A DNA stretch of 5,329 bases from Anaerolineaceae bacterium UBA6105 (GTDB lineage Bacteria > Chloroflexota > Anaerolineae > Anaerolineales > Anaerolineaceae). Below are positions 4,195-5,329 of the stretch, in pieces (the stretch's first letter is position 1; each line of letters begins with the position of its first letter). The notes beneath the pieces are model-generated. The model did no database searches, was not told the origin of the DNA, and was given only the letters and a program-made list of their open reading frames with translations. The stretch is from contig DIWN01000029.1 of the NCBI GenBank assembly GCA_002423495.1, forward strand, positions 1 to 5,329. The letters are read 5' to 3'. The translations under genes and the position numbers were made by a program.

Positions 4195-5241
4195 ATGCCT
4201 CAAGATTTTAATATCGGTCCATTAACAATTCGTTTTTATGCGATCATCATCATTACCGGTGCGATTCTTGGCTCTTGGTTAGCCGCAAGGCTTGCAAAGC
4301 GAGCGGGTCGCGATCCTGAAATCATCCTTGATATGCTTCCCTGGTTGCTGATCGGCGGCATCATTGGCGCACGCCTCTGGCACGTTTTCACCCCCTCTGC
4401 CTCTAACCAGGCTATGGGAGTCACCACCGAAAATTACCTCCGCAACCCGATCGAGATCCTCAAGATATGGAAAGGCGGGCTTGGCATTGCTGGCGGTGTA
4501 ATTGGTGGAGCGCTGACTCTCATGATTTACTGCAGATCTAAAAAGCTCAATTTCCTTGAGTGGGTTGACTATATTGCCCCCGGTCTTCTCATCGGGCAGG
4601 CAGTTGGCAGGTGGGGCAACTTCGTCAACCAGGAGGTTTACGGTGGTCCTTCAAACCTCCCCTGGGCAATCACCATCGACCCACCTTACCGCATTCAGGG
4701 CTTCGAGCAGGTTGCGAAATACCACCCGCTCTTTCTCTACGAGAGCATCCTTACTTTACTTTCAGCCGGGTTGCTCTTGTTGATCAATCGGAAATGGCGC
4801 AAAAAGTTGTTTACAGGCGATTTGTTCTTTCTTTACTTGGTGCTCTACCCAACCTTCCGCTTCTTCCTTGAATTCATGCGTTTGGATCCTTCACCGGTGG
4901 CTGGCATCAACATCAATCAGACATCCATGCTGGTCGTGTTGATCATTGCTGTCGTGTTGCTGGTTTTGCGCCACACTGTCTGGGCAAAAAATCTTGAAGC
5001 GAAGGAAGAAAAGCTGGCTGCGGACCTGGCGGCTGAGATTGAGGCTGCAAAACTAACTTCCCCTGAAGCAGAGGTCGAAGTGGAAGAAATTGAACAGGAT
5101 CTTGAAACTGCGTCCGGTGAAATTGAAGAAGCAGCGCCTGAACTTGATCTGTTGGGTGAAGAAAACATCCCGGAAGGTGAATCTTTACCTGAGGCTGATC
5201 TAAAACTTGAGGATGATATTTCCTCCTTCCCGAATGATTAG
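4195..5241 (+). CDS. lgt: Prolipoprotein diacylglyceryl transferase
   Basis: Lgt moves the diacylglyceryl group of phosphatidylglycerol onto the lipobox cysteine of prolipoproteins in the cytoplasmic membrane, the first step of lipoprotein maturation. From ATG 4195 it is 348 residues. Visible family features are IRFYAIII (12-19), GGLGIAGGVIGG (94-105), the signature GRWGNFVNQEVYG (138-150) with R139, HPLFLYES (177-184), and YPTFRFFLEFMR (218-229) with R222. R139 and R222 align with E. coli R143 and R239, which are essential there. The position matching E. coli H103 appears to be A99. About seven membrane segments end near residue 260. The rest (about 265-348) is a highly acidic, low-complexity, probably cytoplasmic tail absent from E. 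coli Lgt (291 residues). The gene lies 28 bases after the phosphatidyltransferase and ends 24 bases before a terminator, so it is probably last in the transcript. Confidence 0.95.
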   Translation: MPQDFNIGPLTIRFYAIIIITGAILGSWLAARLAKRAGRDPEIILDMLPWLLIGGIIGARLWHVFTPSASNQAMGVTTENYLRNPIEILKIWKGGLGIAGGVIGGALTLMIYCRSKKLNFLEWVDYIAPGLLIGQAVGRWGNFVNQEVYGGPSNLPWAITIDPPYRIQGFEQVAKYHPLFLYESILTLLSAGLLLLINRKWRKKLFTGDLFFLYLVLYPTFRFFLEFMRLDPSPVAGININQTSMLVVLIIAVVLLVLRHTVWAKNLEAKEEKLAADLAAEIEAAKLTSPEAEVEVEEIEQDLETASGEIEEAAPELDLLGEENIPEGESLPEADLKLEDDISSFPND

Positions 5242-5265
5242 TTGATCTTTTGGACAAAACCATGA

Positions 5266-5294
5266 ACGGATGAGCTCACGCTCGTCCGTTTTTT
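5266..5294 (+). terminator. Intrinsic terminator after lgt
   Basis: ACGGATGAG (5266-5274) pairs with CTCGTCCGT (5281-5289) in a 9-bp stem with one G-U pair and a 6-nt loop. It runs straight into a T-run (5289-5294). The stem begins 24 bases after the lgt stop, as expected for the end of the ftsK-lgt transcript. Confidence 0.85.
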
Positions 5295-5306
5295 ATCTAT
5301 TTTGTC

Positions 5307-5329
5307 GTAGGGAAGGGGCTTGACCCCTT
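5307..5329 (+). repeat. GTAG-footed REP-like hairpin, cut by the window edge
   Basis: GTAG (5307-5310) is followed by GGAAGGGG (5311-5318), a short loop and CCCCTT (5324-5329); the last two arm bases would lie outside the window. The layout matches the class 2 elements read 5' to 3' (GTAG then GGAAAAGG...CCTTTTCC), but with a different stem. It is probably a third variant of the same repeat family, 12 bases after the terminator T-run. Confidence 0.55.

Noticed and set aside
5310..5317. Exact match to the E. coli KOPS consensus GGGNAGGG
   Set aside because: It is a single occurrence created by the edge REP hairpin, and the local FtsK gamma helix differs at the residues that read KOPS in E. 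coli.

Overview
The window looks like a chromosomal segment of a Chloroflexi bacterium, probably Anaerolineae-like. This is inferred from the protein flavour (short-linker FtsK, a phosphatidylinositol-phosphate-synthase-type CDP-alcohol transferase, a tailed Lgt) and was not tested by any search. It has two very different halves.

Positions 1-1200 are a repeat-rich intergenic zone around one small minus-strand gene (356-832). That gene encodes a Y1/HUH transposase of the REP-associated tyrosine transposase (RAYT) family. Short palindromes flank it on both sides. Class 1 palindromes have arms GGTCGA/TCGACC, lie on the + strand, and come in a 21-nt short and a 44-nt long form. Class 2 palindromes have arms GGAAAA(GG)/(CC)TTTTCC and lie on the - strand. 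All five intact class 1 copies have GTAG directly 5' of the hairpin. The class 2 copies have GTAG or ATAG at the same place when read on the - strand. This is the architecture known for REP elements served by RAYT enzymes in proteobacteria (GTAG foot plus hairpin). A further GTAG-plus-hairpin element is cut off by the right edge (5307-5329). No gene other than the RAYT is seen in 1-355 or 833-1250.

Positions 1200-5294 are a tight + strand cluster: ftsK (DNA translocase; GTG start at 1251 preferred), then a CDP-alcohol phosphatidyltransferase whose ATG abuts the ftsK stop codon, then lgt (prolipoprotein diacylglyceryl transferase; ATG 4195 preferred) 28 nt further on. A good intrinsic terminator follows at 5266-5294. 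The three proteins are membrane proteins for chromosome segregation and division, phospholipid head-group synthesis, and lipoprotein lipidation. The shared direction, the zero-gap junction and the single terminator suggest one transcript.

The most interesting signal is the apparently complete RAYT/REP system: an enzyme with its candidate substrate hairpins in several size classes, arranged as BIME-like opposed pairs in what seems to be a non-proteobacterial genome. Secondary points are changes at the expected DNA-reading positions of the FtsK gamma domain, an alanine at the position I align with E. coli Lgt His103, and an unusual acidic tail on Lgt.
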